Below, piece by piece: positions 1-12,190 of a DNA stretch of 64,000 nt (positions are counted from its first letter, which is position 1; every line of letters starts with the position of its first letter). Source of the DNA: Malus domestica (taxonomy: Eukaryota; Streptophyta; Magnoliopsida; Rosales; Rosaceae); the NCBI RefSeq assembly GCF_042453785.1, contig NC_091664.1:30490501-30554500 (forward strand). Direction: 5' to 3'. The position numbers and the translations under genes are program-made. Under the pieces are notes generated by a model. It was not told where the DNA came from. It made no database searches and was given only the letters and a program-made list of their open reading frames with translations.

Positions 1-1951
1 AGTCTTTCAATTTTGCAATTTATGTATCTCAATATAATTATGTATTTTTTTTAAGTATAAATAAATATTTAATTATATGTTATATAATAATTTAATTAAA
101 ATTAAAAAAACCAACCTAGACCCTCAACTAGACAACTAAGTACTAAACATTTGTCTGCCGTCCAACTAGAGCTTTTTAGAACCTTGATTATAACAATTAT
201 ATTGCATGTCATAAGTAGTTGATACATCTGTACACGCGAGTGCCTTCTTAGAGATTCTGTTTCGGTATTCATGTAGTGGGACAAATAATGTTCTTATATT
301 GTTTGTTCACTTTGTGTAGCAAAAAAAAAAATTGAATACTTTGAATATTAAATAAGAAATCTTAACGAAATATTTATGGTATTATTCATTTATATTTTTA
401 TTTTGTATATTTTTATTTATTAAAAACTAAAAAATTTAATAATTTTTCGTTAGTTTTTCTTATTAAATTGTCCGTGGCCACGAAACTGTCAATATGAGAT
501 CGTAAATTATTGCATCCCGTTTCATGACCAGTGAAATGAAAACCTTGCATGAAACTGGTACTATAAAAATACCAACAGGGATACCATGTTATCTGTGGCA
601 TTCGAAGACCCACATTTCGTGGTATTCGACGTACAAGGTGCATCAAGACAACAACATTTTTGTGAATATTTCGTTTTCTGAAAACAACATATTGGTCACG
701 AGTTACGAAAGGGTTATGTCTAGTCGTTGTCACAGTGATGGATACTTTTAGATAAATAATTATTTATTTATGCTTGGTAAGGTTCAATTTTGGTGGCTAT
801 GGTCCACTAAATTAATTGTTCGATTTAATAAGGAAGTTTGAGAGGACAGCACTTACCATACACTATACAAGTCCCACTAATCAAATAAATTGCTTTTCAT
901 ACAAAAGAAAAACGAATGATGATAGTTTGAAAATTTTGAGTTTTAATTATAAAGATAAAAAAAATGGTATAATAAATAGTATCTTGAGTGATTTTTTAGT
1001 GTAAAAATATGATTTTTCATTAAAATGAACAGTACCGAAAGATTTTTATTAAAGTTCCCTTCAAAATAATCTATAAGATTCATATAACTATTCATTTTAA
1101 TTTTTGAGATTTAAGATCAATAAAAATTGTTCATAAGATTATCCATCGTTAATTATTTTGGTCATTTAGTAAAAATATTTCGCTTAATTGAAAAACATCA
1201 ATTTGAATAGATAGTTTCATTTTAGAAGAGAATTTCATTTTAAAAGAGTTATTTTAATATTTCTCGAACTAAGAACATATTTCAAGAGTAAAATAGGCAC
1301 AACATCAACGTCTCCAACCTAATAGGACAATAAACTACTAACACATCAAAATGAACATACCTTGTGAAGGATACCAAAGGAGGATGACTCTGAACTGTAA
1401 ACCAATGGTTTTATATTTTATGTGAGATAAATTAGGGTTTTTTGTGAAAGATATAGAGGAAGAGAGATGGGTGGGTTTTTAAATGTTTGGTTTTTGTGAA
1501 AGATATAGGTCAGCCACCACCGCAAGGCTATAAGGATCGTTTTCTTTGCTAGACTAAGGTTTAGGTTCGAGTTTTGTTGTCAGTAATTCTTCTTGGTCAG
1601 TTATCTGTAGTAAAATCCAAAAAATGGCTAAAACCCCCGGTAAGTCCTCAAACAAATTTGTTTTATACTCTGACCCTAGGATGGTGTAGCCTCCCCTCCC
1701 CTAAACTTTTGATCACCAGAAAAATATATATTTCAACCCTAACAAATGATTGTTTTCCCAACACATACAAAATTTCTCTAGATGGAGAGGAGAAAGAGGA
1801 TCCAATATTGGGCTGGGTCACTATCATTTTAGTAGATTCTCATCCCACCCAAACCAACTTCCATTAAAAGAAGCCCAAAGACAGAATCTCAACGGGCATA
1901 TTTTCAAGCTTTCAGATTCTTCGTCTTCGAACCCTCTTGACCGTTGTGTCT

Positions 1952-1956
<5 letters not shown>
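1..1956. other. AT-rich intergenic region with no recognised gene
   Basis: Very AT-rich DNA with homopolymer runs. A 106-codon open frame lies on the minus strand at 413-733, but I recognise no family in it and it has no splice context. No tRNA, repeat ends or promoter could be identified with confidence. It holds the upstream sequence of the JASON-like gene. Confidence 0.6.
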
Positions 1957-1983
<27 letters not shown>

Positions 1984-1985
1984 TC
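1957..1985. repeat. (TC)n microsatellite in the JASON-like 5' leader
   Basis: A run of about thirteen TC dinucleotides lies roughly 50 bp upstream of the JASON-like start codon. CT-rich tracts are common in plant 5' untranslated regions and are usually length-polymorphic. Confidence 0.85.
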
Positions 1986-2036
1986 CAAAGTAAAAGTCAT
2001 CCGAAAGAAGTCAGCTGTAAAAGTCCACCATCATTC

Positions 2037-3429
2037 ATGGGGTGCTTTCCAAAGTGCTTCTCTACTTGTAAGCGCCGAAAGCTCAAAAGTTCAGTCACTG
2101 TAACTCCCTTTAAGCACCATGTAAGCCCACAAAGTTTTATTTTTCCTGTGATTTTTTACTGCCATTTCCATTTTGGTACTTTAGATTTTTACCCGTCTGA
2201 GAGTAATTTGTCACAGAGCATTGAAGTTGCTGAAGAAGCTCTTCAAATCCAACCTGCTGAAGCTGAACCCACAAAGCTAGAAGAACTTATAAAAGCCATT
2301 AAGCACAGCAGAGAATCAGAGTAAGAAATCCATTGTCAAAGCTGGGATCCTGATTTTGTTTCGTTTTTCGGAGAATCCGCTTCGATGGATCTACGGAATT
2401 TGTGTTGTTTATAATCTATGTTTGTTCATTGATGTGTGTGATTAGAGAGAAGAGTGAAGAACAATCAAAGAATGGTGATATAAAGAAAGTCGCATTTGAT
2501 TTGAATGTGGAGGCAAATGATGAAGAAACACACACCAAGGAAGAACTCTCCAATGTATTGGTGGAATGTGATGAGAAGGAGAATGAAGGGGAAACAAGAA
2601 AAGGGATCGAACCGAATTCGATTGTATCAAGTGTGGTATCACCATCATCTCATCCGTTGAATCAGAATCACCGTTATGAAAAGTGCAAAAATAGTGAGGT
2701 TGAAGATGATGATTGTGCTAATGCTGATGAGTTTGAGAGTAGTAAGCAAATCTTTGTTGAAGAAGAGTCTTCCGAGTCCTTGTTTTCGCTATCGATTGAT
2801 TCTCGAAAACAAGAAGTTTGTGATGATTCTGGAACAGAAGGGAAGGAGGTAAACAGTCCAATGCCAAAGCAGCAAAATGGAAGAAGAGATTGCAGAAGGC
2901 AGAGTTTTCAGGCAGTGTTGACCCCCGTGGAAAATCTTGGTCAATGGAAGGAGGAGGTCAAAGAAAAGTCAACTCCAGCAGAAGTTCCAAAGCAGCAGCA
3001 CAAAGAGAAGGAGAACATAAACATGGAGGTGGAGGAGGAGCAAGATTTGAAATTACCCTTCAGTCCGGAGCCTGCTTTGAAGCAGTCGAAACTCAGCGCA
3101 AGGCCGAGGACAAAGTCGTCTTCTTGCGTCGACACGAGCCTCTCGAGCTGGCTGGTTGAGTCTGAGACCACACCAATGTCAAAAGCTAGTAGCAATAATT
3201 CTGTGGGGAACAAGTTTAAAGCACCCGGAAGCCGGGAAGATAGGCCAATCCTGGGAGCTTGGACAGCTGAGAAGCTTAAGCAGCTGTCGGCTTCTTCTAC
3301 TCCGAAAAGGTCACGAAGCCCGAGTCCGGAGGAAATGCCGATCATGGGAACTGTTGGGAGCTACTGGAATCGGACTGGGCAGGCTCTTCTTGCAGAGGAA
3401 TGGCCGAACCAATATGGGAAAACAAACAG
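2037..3429 (+). CDS. JASON-like protein (meiosis II spindle organisation family)
   Basis: Exons read as 2037-2120, 2217-2320 and 2446-3429, giving at least 390 residues with phases that join cleanly at GT-AG borders. The start opens with MGCFPKCF, like the Cys-rich N-terminus of plant JASON proteins. Exon 3 opens with a KKVAFDLNVE stretch. Near the C-terminus are the family blocks RPILGAWTAEKLKQLSAS and MPIMGTVGSYWN. Between them is a low-complexity Glu/Ser-rich region. In Arabidopsis, JASON keeps the two meiosis II spindles apart in male meiocytes; loss gives unreduced pollen. The function here is inferred from that family. Exon 3 ends at an AG|GTAAGA donor at 3429. The terminal exon should encode a K-V-S-W-x-S-T-P block, which can be read at 3531-3563, but I found no acceptor in the matching phase. 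The 3' end is therefore unresolved, and could reflect a damaged last exon. The gene converges on PEX12. Confidence 0.78.
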
Positions 3430-3774
3430 GTAAGAGATTGAAGTGATCTTTCAGTTTATTCAAGCGATAAATTTCTAATCTGTTCTAAACTACGAGAAGG
3501 AGATCTCAACTTTGACGAGAAGGGGAATCAAACTACGAGAAAGTGTCATGGAAGTCCACTCCATCTGTTGTATTATTATCGTACGTATAGTATTCAACAA
3601 CAAATAATCAAATACAACATTCTTCATTTCCTTTCCCTGATTACTATGAAACCCCCACAGGACGATACAGCATTGATTTGTTTCGAGTATTTCTCACTGC
3701 GCAAGCTTATCCAGCATCTCTGCTTCGAAATGGGAAATGAATTATTTCTCCTTTGACGTATCCAGCTGGTTTTT

Positions 3775-6700
3775 CTACACGTCGTGAAAGAGTCTCCTTA
3801 TCTGGTCGACGGTAGTAGGCATCAATGTGATCGGACATCTCTTATACTGTGCCAACAACGAGACATAAAAAGATAATCGGTTACATAAGATGCAAAATAT
3901 TCACAAGACAGTTTTTTCTTCCCCTGATTGGGATATATGCAGACATGTTGATGTACTCGACAGTATGCAAGATGCCGAGATCAACCTATATGCTTAGCTC
4001 CAAAGGAGATTTGATCTCTTCTTTTTTGCCATTAACCGTAATCAATTAAAAGTGGGAAGTCCGAGGATAGGCACGTAATAGACTTGCCAACGGATATGGG
4101 ATGTGTGTTTATCTATTTATAAAGCTAACAGCACCTGGAGAGCCTCACCTGAGAAACATACTTGAAGATGCAGGCATAGCAGAAGACAAACCCAGAAACT
4201 GTAATTACAGATGGATTCGCACGCCTCTGTGAGCAGAGAGGACAAAGAGCTCTATCTGGTGGCAGTGGAATCCCCTCTTTGGCAACCTGTTTATAATGAT
4301 AGGTTAGACTTGATTATTTAAGCAACATGCCAAGACCTTGATCGATTGGAAGTGCCATTACAGTCTAAGAACATGATTACATCTGATTTCTTTGAACTTT
4401 ACCTGCGGAGGTGGAGGTGGAGGAGGTGGAGGGTATATGGTTGGAGCTGACATTCTCTCTTCAGCAGATTGGTACCACCATTCCATCATCTATAAGTATA
4501 ATTCAATCCAATTTAAGTTATGATGGCAATCCATGCTAGGGGAAAAAGAAAATGACAAAAAGGATAAAAATGAAAGGTCAAACGTCTGATTCAGCTCGAA
4601 ATAAAAGCGTAAAAATGGTTTTGAGGTATCGATACTTGTTGACACTAAAAGCAGGATCTTCAAAACTCATATATTCTTTATCCTGTTGTCACTTTGTTCA
4701 TCTACATTCACGTTTAAAGTGTCCACCTCAATCTCCTTTCTCTTTTTATCCATTTCTCCTCCAGGACATATCCCATTTCTATTCAACCTCCGACTTTCTT
4801 ACGGTTCTTAGCTATGGTTAGACTAGCCGTCTAGCACTAAAAATATGTGATTATAAAAGATTACGGAAAGAAGTCATACTCAAATTCAAGATTATTTATG
4901 CTTTCTCCAGAAACATAAATAACATTGTAGAAGCTAGTAAGGTTAGCCACACTTACTTTAAAAAAGAAAACCGCAGCAATTAACCCAGTCTGTGCATAAT
5001 CAAGCACAGTGTATGTACCGCTGAGCAACGCTCCTTGTAATGCCTGTAGGTAAATTGTCAGACAAAGAGAACCAGCTCAAGTCAATACAAATATAACTCC
5101 TTCCTCATAATTTTTAAATAGTTTTATATAGATTCCTTTTTTCCTCGTGGAGTATCACTAATCAAACCAAATTATATAGCAGACTACTTGCATATGCAAG
5201 GCAAATTACTATCTTATGTTTCAAATCAACATGACTAAGAATCAAACTAAACAGATGAAGTTATACCTTCAACCATGGAGGGCCACGAAGTCTCTCACGT
5301 TCACGGGTTCTTGTTTTTGAAATTCTAGAAGAAGTATCCATCTACCTTGACACCAAAAAACTGTATTTCAACTACTGAATTATATGTACAGAAAAAAGAT
5401 GCCATGACTCATGACCAGGTCTACTATCAAAAGTCCTTTTGTCACTCACATAAATATAACATTCACCTGATAAAAGTATAAAGAAACACAAAACCCCCGA
5501 CTAAATGCACTAAAATAATAAAAAAGATAAATACAAGGGATCCAAAAGAAAACTTTGCCACACTATACCAGTTCTTGCCCTGTAGCACGACAGACATGAA
5601 TCCCAAGCACATGTAATCCTAAGGAATAGAATCCAGTTGCATCCAACAAGTATAACATCTGGTAAGCGAACGAAAATCCTGCATCATCAATTCTTGGTTA
5701 AAATGTATTATCTAACCAGAGGTACGGTGACAGTTAACACAGATAAAGGAGTTACAGTACTTCTCAACAGACATCACCATATAGATTCACCAAGAAGATG
5801 TAACATCGCACATTGGAAACACTACACAGAACACTATACATCATGGGGACTGTAGATAAATATCTTCCATTACATTAAAGATTAACGATCACGTCAACAT
5901 GACCTTTTGTATAAGAAAAAGTATGCAAGTAGTAATCTTCTGAATAAGTATTTATATAATTACACAAATTAAGTTACTTGCTTCAGTTTCTACTATTGTT
6001 TTATGCATGGCATGTGTATCCTCACAAATATACGCGAGAAAAGAAAAAATCAGATCTAGAAAAGTTAAATGGTCATTCTTTGCAAATATAGCCCAAGCTA
6101 GAAAGATGCACATACCTTCACTACTAGCATGCAGCAATGGGTAGCAAGCACCTATAAATTCCTGGATCTTTGTGGTCAAACGCGTCCTAACTGATACGAC
6201 CATATCTGAAGTTCCCCGTGAAACAACAACATCTTCTCCTCTATCAATTATGTCAGCATCATCAAAATTTTCATCAACGTGTCCCCATAAACTCGCTTGA
6301 AGTCTGGCTTCCCTTTCTCTATTGTAGATTGAATGCAGTTTTGACTTAAAGTAAGGCAACACAACCTGATACATATTGGTTCACAAATCATCACTCCTTC
6401 ATATAGCTAGAGCTAAAAGAGAAGAAACCGTCATAGCACTAAGTTGAAAAAAATTGGATGATTTCGGATTGATGAAGTTCGAAACGGAAACTTTTAAAAT
6501 AATCTCACATGTTCCACCATCCTAAAACATTTCCTTCCTTTTGAGCGGTCTATCTATTGCCTCTCAGAAAGAGTATCAGTGCTACAAACGATAAGCAACC
6601 TACATGTCTAAAAGTTATAACTTTTTACACCCAGCAATCACCAATCACTCCAGTAAGAATAAATATGTTCCTAAAACTATTTCATCAACCAATGGCGCGA

Positions 6701-7387
6701 CCAAAAACGAAACTTTTCAATCAAATTGATAAACAGAATGAACAAGGAGCAGAGGAGAGACGGTACCAAAAACACAACCGAAAGAAGTCTCTGGCGCTTC
6801 TCTAAGCCAGAATGCCGAATTTCATCACCTGGGTTCAGTCGAGGATCATCATTCCTCATAGCTTTTATCTTCACGGCCCTCCTTCTCAACCCGTACAACG
6901 ATTCCGAAAACGAAGCATCTGCAGCAGAAAACAAACAGGATCCAGAAAACAAAACCAAATTATTAAACAAATTAAGTAACAACAAAACAGAAACAGCCAT
7001 TGATGGATTCATGAAGATTCTGAATTCCGAAAACGTGCCTGTAGTTCGTAAGCTGTGAGTTTCGAGGACGAGCATGAGCAAGGAGAAGAACTCGTCCTCG
7101 TAGTCCAGAACCCTGTGGAGGAAGGGTCTTCGTAAAGCTAATACCTGTGGTTTTATTGAATTAATTCGACATTAATTTAGTTTACAGAAGATAAAAAGAT
7201 CAAATTTTTTAAGGCTCCCAAAAAACCCCCAGGGAGGAAGAATCAATCGAATTTCAGAGAAAGGAAGAAATGAACTTACGCCGATGGAATAGGTGAGGGC
7301 GGCGCGGAGACTGGCAGGGAGCTGCTGAGCCGCCGCCATCTCGAAGAAGGTGGGGCGAGTCCCTTGGCCTCCCACCTGAAACAACAT
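3775..7387 (-). CDS. PEX12: Peroxisome biogenesis protein 12 (peroxin-12, RING-type E3 ligase)
   Basis: Ten exons on the minus strand: 7280-7387, 7039-7144, 6767-6918, 6116-6365, 5569-5678, 5267-5341, 4957-5043, 4403-4489, 4149-4286 and 3775-3846. They sum to 1185 bp, 394 residues, about the length I recall for Arabidopsis PEX12. The N-terminus MLFQVGGQGTRPTFFEMAAA is nearly the conserved plant sequence, followed by the Pex2/Pex12 membrane domain, a polyproline linker near residues 315-325 and a C-terminal RING-like finger with Cys340, Cys343, Cys361, Cys364 and Cys375. Family knowledge: PEX12 acts with PEX2 and PEX10 in the peroxisomal membrane to ubiquitinate the import receptor PEX5 for recycling. 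The oddity is intron 2, which begins GC rather than GT (AACTACAG|GCACGT); the acceptor and peptide continuity support it. The gene looks intact, and its 3' end faces the JASON-like gene. Confidence 0.95.
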
Positions 7388-7612
7388 CTTCTTCCTTCTC
7401 TCTCTCCTTGGTGTTTTCTGAGCTTTGATTTGCTGGGATGTTGCTGCAGAGGAGGAGGAGGAACTGAGTAAAACACTTTGCTTTCGCTTTGGAAACTTGA
7501 CGGTTTGGAAGGTACGAATTTCACCACCACATCCAACCACAAAAGCATGCCAATGCCATTCAATTATCAGTTTATGCTTTTTTCTATTCTTTTTTCTTTG
7601 TGGGAAAAATTG
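7388..7612. promoter_or_regulatory. PEX12 upstream region
   Basis: The bases directly upstream of the PEX12 start codon hold pyrimidine/purine-rich leader sequence on the minus strand. I see no clear TATA element. A MITE begins immediately beyond at 7613. Confidence 0.4.
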
Positions 7613-7810
7613 GGAAAGGGATCAACTCCGGATCCCTTCCACCAAATTCATCCCATCAATCAATTCGGACATTTGAAATTTAATCTAACGGTTAAAAACA
7701 ATGACCTCTTTAAAATTTATAATAACTTTAACCGTTAGGTCAAATTTCAAAGGTCCGTATTGATTGATATTATGTATTTGGTGGAAGAGATCCGAAGATA
7801 ATCCCTTTCC
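7613..7810. mobile_element. Foldback MITE upstream of PEX12
   Basis: Two arms of about 85 bp face each other. The left arm opens GGAAAGGGATCAACTCCGG, and the reverse complement of the right arm opens GGAAAGGGATTATCTTCGG; both continue through CTCTTCCACC/CCTTCCACC and end in AACGGTTAAA. A short AT-rich loop contains a TTATAATAACTTTAACCG block. A related element sits at 59453-59640. There is no coding capacity. It could fold into a long hairpin. Confidence 0.8.
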
Positions 7811-7843
7811 AAAAAGCAAAAGAAAAATCTTGGTAATGTAGGC

Positions 7844-8070
7844 TTCGTTTGGATGTGCTTTTAAAATGGCTGAAAGCACTTTTAGAGAAAATATTTTTAG
7901 GTTCCAAAAGCACTTTTAAATGTTTTCTACAAGAAGCATCAGTTATGTATTTCTTCCAGTAAGCAATTTAAGTGATTTTTCAGGATTTACTTGCATTTTT
8001 ACTAAGGATTGGTTCCAAAAACATTTTCATCAAAAGGACTTTCAGTCATTTTAAAACCACATCCAAACAA
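7844..8070. mobile_element. MITE with GTTTGGATGTG termini
   Basis: Terminal inverted repeats of about 25 bp: the left opens CGTTTGGATGTGCTTTTAAA and the right, read in reverse complement, TTGTTTGGATGTGGTTTTAAA-like. The arms continue through TGAAAGCACTTTT/TGAAAGTCCTTTT. The body is AT-rich and non-coding. The superfamily was not assigned; the GTTTGGAT ends are common in plant hAT-like MITEs. Confidence 0.7.
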
Positions 8071-8335
8071 ATTCGTATTGCATTCCGATTTCAAAATACG
8101 GTAAAAATCGATATGTGACAGTTAAAAGTAGCGCTACATGATACATCAACGAAGACACATACACAATATACGTCAAATACGAAAACAAAATTAAAATAAA
8201 AGTAAGCTAACCCTACTCTCGACTACATTGCACACATCAGCTACATCGCTTGGAATCCTCCTTTATAACCACTACAATCTACATGCATTTATATGTATGC
8301 ATATGCATCAATCAGTGAGGAAGACGAAACCCTAC

Positions 8336-8472
8336 ACTTGGGATCTACGTTTTTCGAGGGGCCAGACTGGTCGATATCCATCCGGTGGCCGTCCAGCGGT
8401 TTCAACTTATTCTCTTGCTGTTGCTGCTCGCAGCAGACACCGTCTGCGTTATTCGTCGTCGGTAGCTTGCAC
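8336..8472 (-). pseudogene. Fragment copy of the KRR1-like gene 5' end
   Basis: The reverse complement matches the leader and first exon of the KRR1-like gene at about 22389-22548. It shares GTGCAAGCTAC, the GTCTGCTGYGAGCARCAACAG block, a CGGCCACCGRATGGAYATCGAC block and a GTAGATCCCAAGT/ATAGATCCCAAGT block, with many substitutions between (roughly three quarters identical by eye). Only the leader and most of exon 1 are present; no downstream exons follow. It reads as a decayed partial duplicate. It lies between two MITEs and about 0.4 kb from a Mutator-like element. Confidence 0.7.
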
Positions 8473-8510
8473 TTGTTCCATTATCATCATCAATGGCTCA
8501 CACAATAACA

Positions 8511-8679
8511 AATTTTTCATTGTGATCGGGACACGGATAGTATACCACGTGTTTTAATATAAGTGGTGAAATTTTTTATTTTTTAAGTATTAACTTTTTA
8601 ATACACATATCTCACAATTTGTGTAATAACATGTAGACATGTGGTATGCTATCTCGTGTTCCGATCATATTGAAAAATC
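8511..8679. mobile_element. MITE family B, copy 1 (carries a G-box)
   Basis: The left end AATTTTTCATTGTGATCGGGA matches the reverse complement of the right end, GATTTTTCAATATGATCGGA. The inner arms also pair (ACACGGATAGTATACCACGTG against ACACGAGATAGCATACCACATG). A CACGTG motif lies at 8546-8551. A second copy with the same layout is at 44542-44712. Confidence 0.75.
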
Positions 8680-9249
8680 TCTCTCACTCCTTCCCGTCCT
8701 TCATCATTTGAGTGGCTGTGATCTGCATGCAAAAATATAGCACATCTTTCATTTTTTAAGCCTTTGCTCTATTGAAATAAATGTGGATAAAAATGGCCAT
8801 TGGATATGTTTTCGGCTGTGATCAAAACGCTGAGATTAGAAGTAAAAGGAATAGTGCTGAACTTCGTCCTTTCTCAAAGGGAAATTTTATTTGAACATAT
8901 GTAACTTCTTTCTACACTCAACTTAAATTTTGAATTGTTAATTGTCTATTTTACCCTATTGCATAATTACTATTAAGTACAAAATGAAATTAATAATAAA
9001 ACTCAAATTTATCAATAAACCCACACACTATAATTAAATTCTACCATCACTTCTTGTTTATCCTACATTTATACCGATTAAAACCCTAATAGCTCTTGTA
9101 GAGAAAAACAAGTTTTTTTTTATTGATGGATGGTGATTGAAGTTTTGAATCCTCCAACTAAGGTATGACTCAATTTATGAATATTTTGTTTGTTTGATTT
9201 CAATTTTTTAAAAGTTTAAAAGATGAGTATTTGGGTTTCAATTTTTTTT

Positions 9250-9500
9250 CATCAATCCTGCATTGTTTGTTAAACTTTCTGCAAACTTTGGATTCCGGTG
9301 TTTGTCTGCACCCTAAAACACCAAAACGACTTGAACTGTTTGTGTTTGCCCCAAAACTTTCTGCAACACTTTGGGTTCTGGTGTCTATTTGCACCCCAAA
9401 ACAGTTTGGATTCCGGTGTCTGACAAGGAACTCCTTTTTATTGTTTTTCTCTGCCGATGTCTATCTACACCCCAAAACACCATTTGGCATCAATGTAACT
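9250..9500. repeat. Degenerate tandem repeats inside the MULE left end
   Basis: Imperfect units of about 35-75 bp contain variants of TTTGGATTCCGGTGTCTG and TGCACCCCAAAACACC three to four times. Such subterminal repeats are seen in other Mutator-like elements. There is no open coding sequence of note. Confidence 0.6.
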
Positions 9501-9899
9501 ATTTCCTATTGTGCCACCTATCACTTTGTTTACAAGTAATATGCCTTTTAGTACAGACTTGTAGACTTGCAGAATTGCAGAATTGCAAGGACCTTAACAC
9601 ATTAACACTTCATATTTTTAATCGACTTAAATCTTACATGTGGTGAGATCAGGCCCCTACTATAAATTATATTCTTCTAGTAAAAAAATGAAAAATATAC
9701 AAAAATTCTAGTTGAGAGCTTGTTTCAACATGTTACTTCTATTGATGAAATTTTATATTTTTCGAGTAAATATATGAAAACTCCATCCTCACCGTGATTA
9801 GATAATTCAAGCTTAGAGCTTATATGTTTAAAAACTTTATTAACTTTGTCCTTCATGGCCACTTATTAATACGGTTTTGACATTTATTTTTTTAGCAAC

Positions 9900-12190
9900 A
9901 AGAATTCGATGATGCCTCTGATCGAGGCAAAGAGGTTGGACAAGAGTGTGTAGTGGATTATACTGATCAATTTACAAATCATGAGATAATCATTTATTTT
10001 CAGTGTTGTTGACGTGTTAGTTAATTTTAGAATTTTACTTCTAAATAGATAGGTGTTATATGCAGATATTCAAAGGAAAAGATGCGTTGATTAGGTGGGT
10101 TCATGAACAAGGAAAGCTGAATAATATGGTAATTGTTATTTAAGGGTGTGATTTAGGAGGTGAAGGTAAGCTTGTGAGTCACCCTCGACTAACACTTGCT
10201 TGTGAAAGAAACGGTACATATCCGCCATACAAGTGTGTTGTAGCATATGGTCAAAGGTCAGATGAGATTGGTCACACAAAAAAAACAATCTAGGAGTTCT
10301 GGTACGAAAAAATGTGATGTCCATTATTGTTGAAAGGTGTGAATATTGATGATGAGGACGATTGGACATTGAAAATAGTATGTGGAGTGCATAATCATCT
10401 TGCTTCAGTGTATCTTGAAGGACATTCTTTTGCGAGGTGACTTTCTAAAGAGAAGAACGAATTGTTGGTGGATATATCTAAGAGTTTGGTGAGGCCCAAA
10501 GATATCTTGGTCTCTATCAAAGACAGAGATGCACAAAAATGTATCAACTATAAGAACAATATATAATGCTAGGTACCGAAGTAGGATGAAAGAATTTTCC
10601 GGGAGAACACAGATGCAACAATTGCTTTATAAGTTGTCAGAGCACAAGTATGTTGAGTGGCACAGGAGTTGTGTGATTGACCTTTTATGGGCTCACCCTA
10701 TTAATGTTGAGATATTATGAGCATTCTCACATGTACTTATCATGGATTGCACATATAAGACTAACAGGTACCGTTTTTCACTTTTACAAATTGTGGGTGT
10801 GACATTCACTAATATGACATTCTCAGTTGCTTTTGTGTATATGGAGGCTGATAAAGAAGACAATTACACTTGGGGTTTGACTAGATTAAAGACATTGCTT
10901 CATGACTATTGTTTTCCTGGGGTTATTGCCACCGATCAAGATTTAGCACTTTTGAATTTCATCAAGTCTATATTTCCTAGTGCGCAACATTTATTGTGTA
11001 TATGACATATTAACAAAAAAGTGATGTCAAAGTGCAAGAAAATGTTTGAGTCAAATAAGCAATGGAATAAATTTAATAGAGATTGGAACTGCCTTGTGAG
11101 TTCGGAAACAGAATGAGTGTCAGCGTTCTTTGCAAGAAATGAAATCTAAGTTCAGTAATTATAATGATGCTCTTGAGTACATACGAAACAATTGGTTAAT
11201 TCCATATAAGGATAAATTCGTAGGCAGTTGGACAGATAATTGTATGCATCTTGGTACTACAACCTCCAACGGGTATATTTCTCCTTACTTTTAAAATTCT
11301 ATATATGGTTTATGATTACTCACATATTGTTGTAAACATGGCAGAAAGTGCACATGCAAAGTTGAAGCGACAACTTCGCTCTAGTCAACTTAACTTTGAG
11401 ACATTGTGGGTACATATACACTCCTTATTGGAGTTGTATCATACAGAGGTTAAAGCATCTTTTGAAAAAAGTCGATGTTTTGTTCAACTCAAATTCAAGA
11501 AACCTGAGTTGCAACGACTAGTAGGTTTTGTTTCTATCCATGCCTTGAACTTAATTGTCTGTGAGTCCAAAAGGTAGTTTGGGTTTGCCTTGCATTTACG
11601 AAATGATTATTTAGCCTTTTAAACTATATTGTATTTCAAGGTGACTTAAATTATATTGTATTCCTTTTTAATAACAGGTTGGAAAAATAAAGGGTGATTG
11701 TTGTATCTTGTGGTTGCACCATTTGCCAAACTCATCAGTTGCCGTGTGCACATGAGATTGCATAATATAGAAGGTTTGGTAAGTCGATCCCACTTGACGC
11801 TCTTTATCCACATTGGAGAAAATTAGATTTTATCAATATGCCAAATGGTAGTGAACAACTAATTCCTCCGGAAAAGTCACGGGTGGAAAGATTTAATAGG
11901 TGGTATGAAGAAAAAGATGATGATAAGAAACGAGAGCTCGAGATAAAAATTGAAGAGCTAATGAACCCAGGTATGACTTCACTTAATGCTCCAAAAGAAA
12001 AGATTAAGATAAAAAGACGACCATGCAAAGTTGACAGTTCTACCATGTGGCACAAAAAGAGTCAAATGAGCAGTGATATTAGAGTGAACAACTTGTACTC
12101 AAAATACCAGGGGTGTGTTGATCAAATTAAGCAACTTTGAGGGTTAGAGAATGTAGCCACTAATGATGTTCTGGCTCTTGAAGATGATTA
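9900..12190 (+). pseudogene. MULE transposase, inactivated
   Basis: Traces of a transposase run left to right. A FAR1/MuDR-like N-terminal zone (10090-10480) has WTLKIVCGVHNHLAS. The MULE catalytic domain at 10742-11100 has MDCTYKTNRYRF, the acidic stretch GVIATDQDLALLNF and HLLCI. A segment at about 11320-11570 has AESAHAKLKRQLRSS. A SWIM-type zinc finger at about 11700-11770 has the CGCTICQTHQLPCAHEIA pattern. A C-terminal tail ends at 12138. The frame is broken by several in-frame stops (after HLLCI, and within the N-terminal zone) and by at least two frame changes, so no full-length protein is possible. The family supplies cut-and-paste transposase; FAR1-like light-signalling factors are domesticated relatives, but the flanking inverted repeats and decay argue that this is a transposon. 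Confidence 0.8.

Noticed and set aside
413-733. 106-codon minus-strand open frame
   Set aside because: No family resemblance, splice context or codon bias was seen in this AT-rich spacer.
9900-12190. A FAR1-related light-signalling gene
   Set aside because: The coding traces sit between MULE terminal inverted repeats and are interrupted by stops and frame changes, so transposon origin is the simpler reading.
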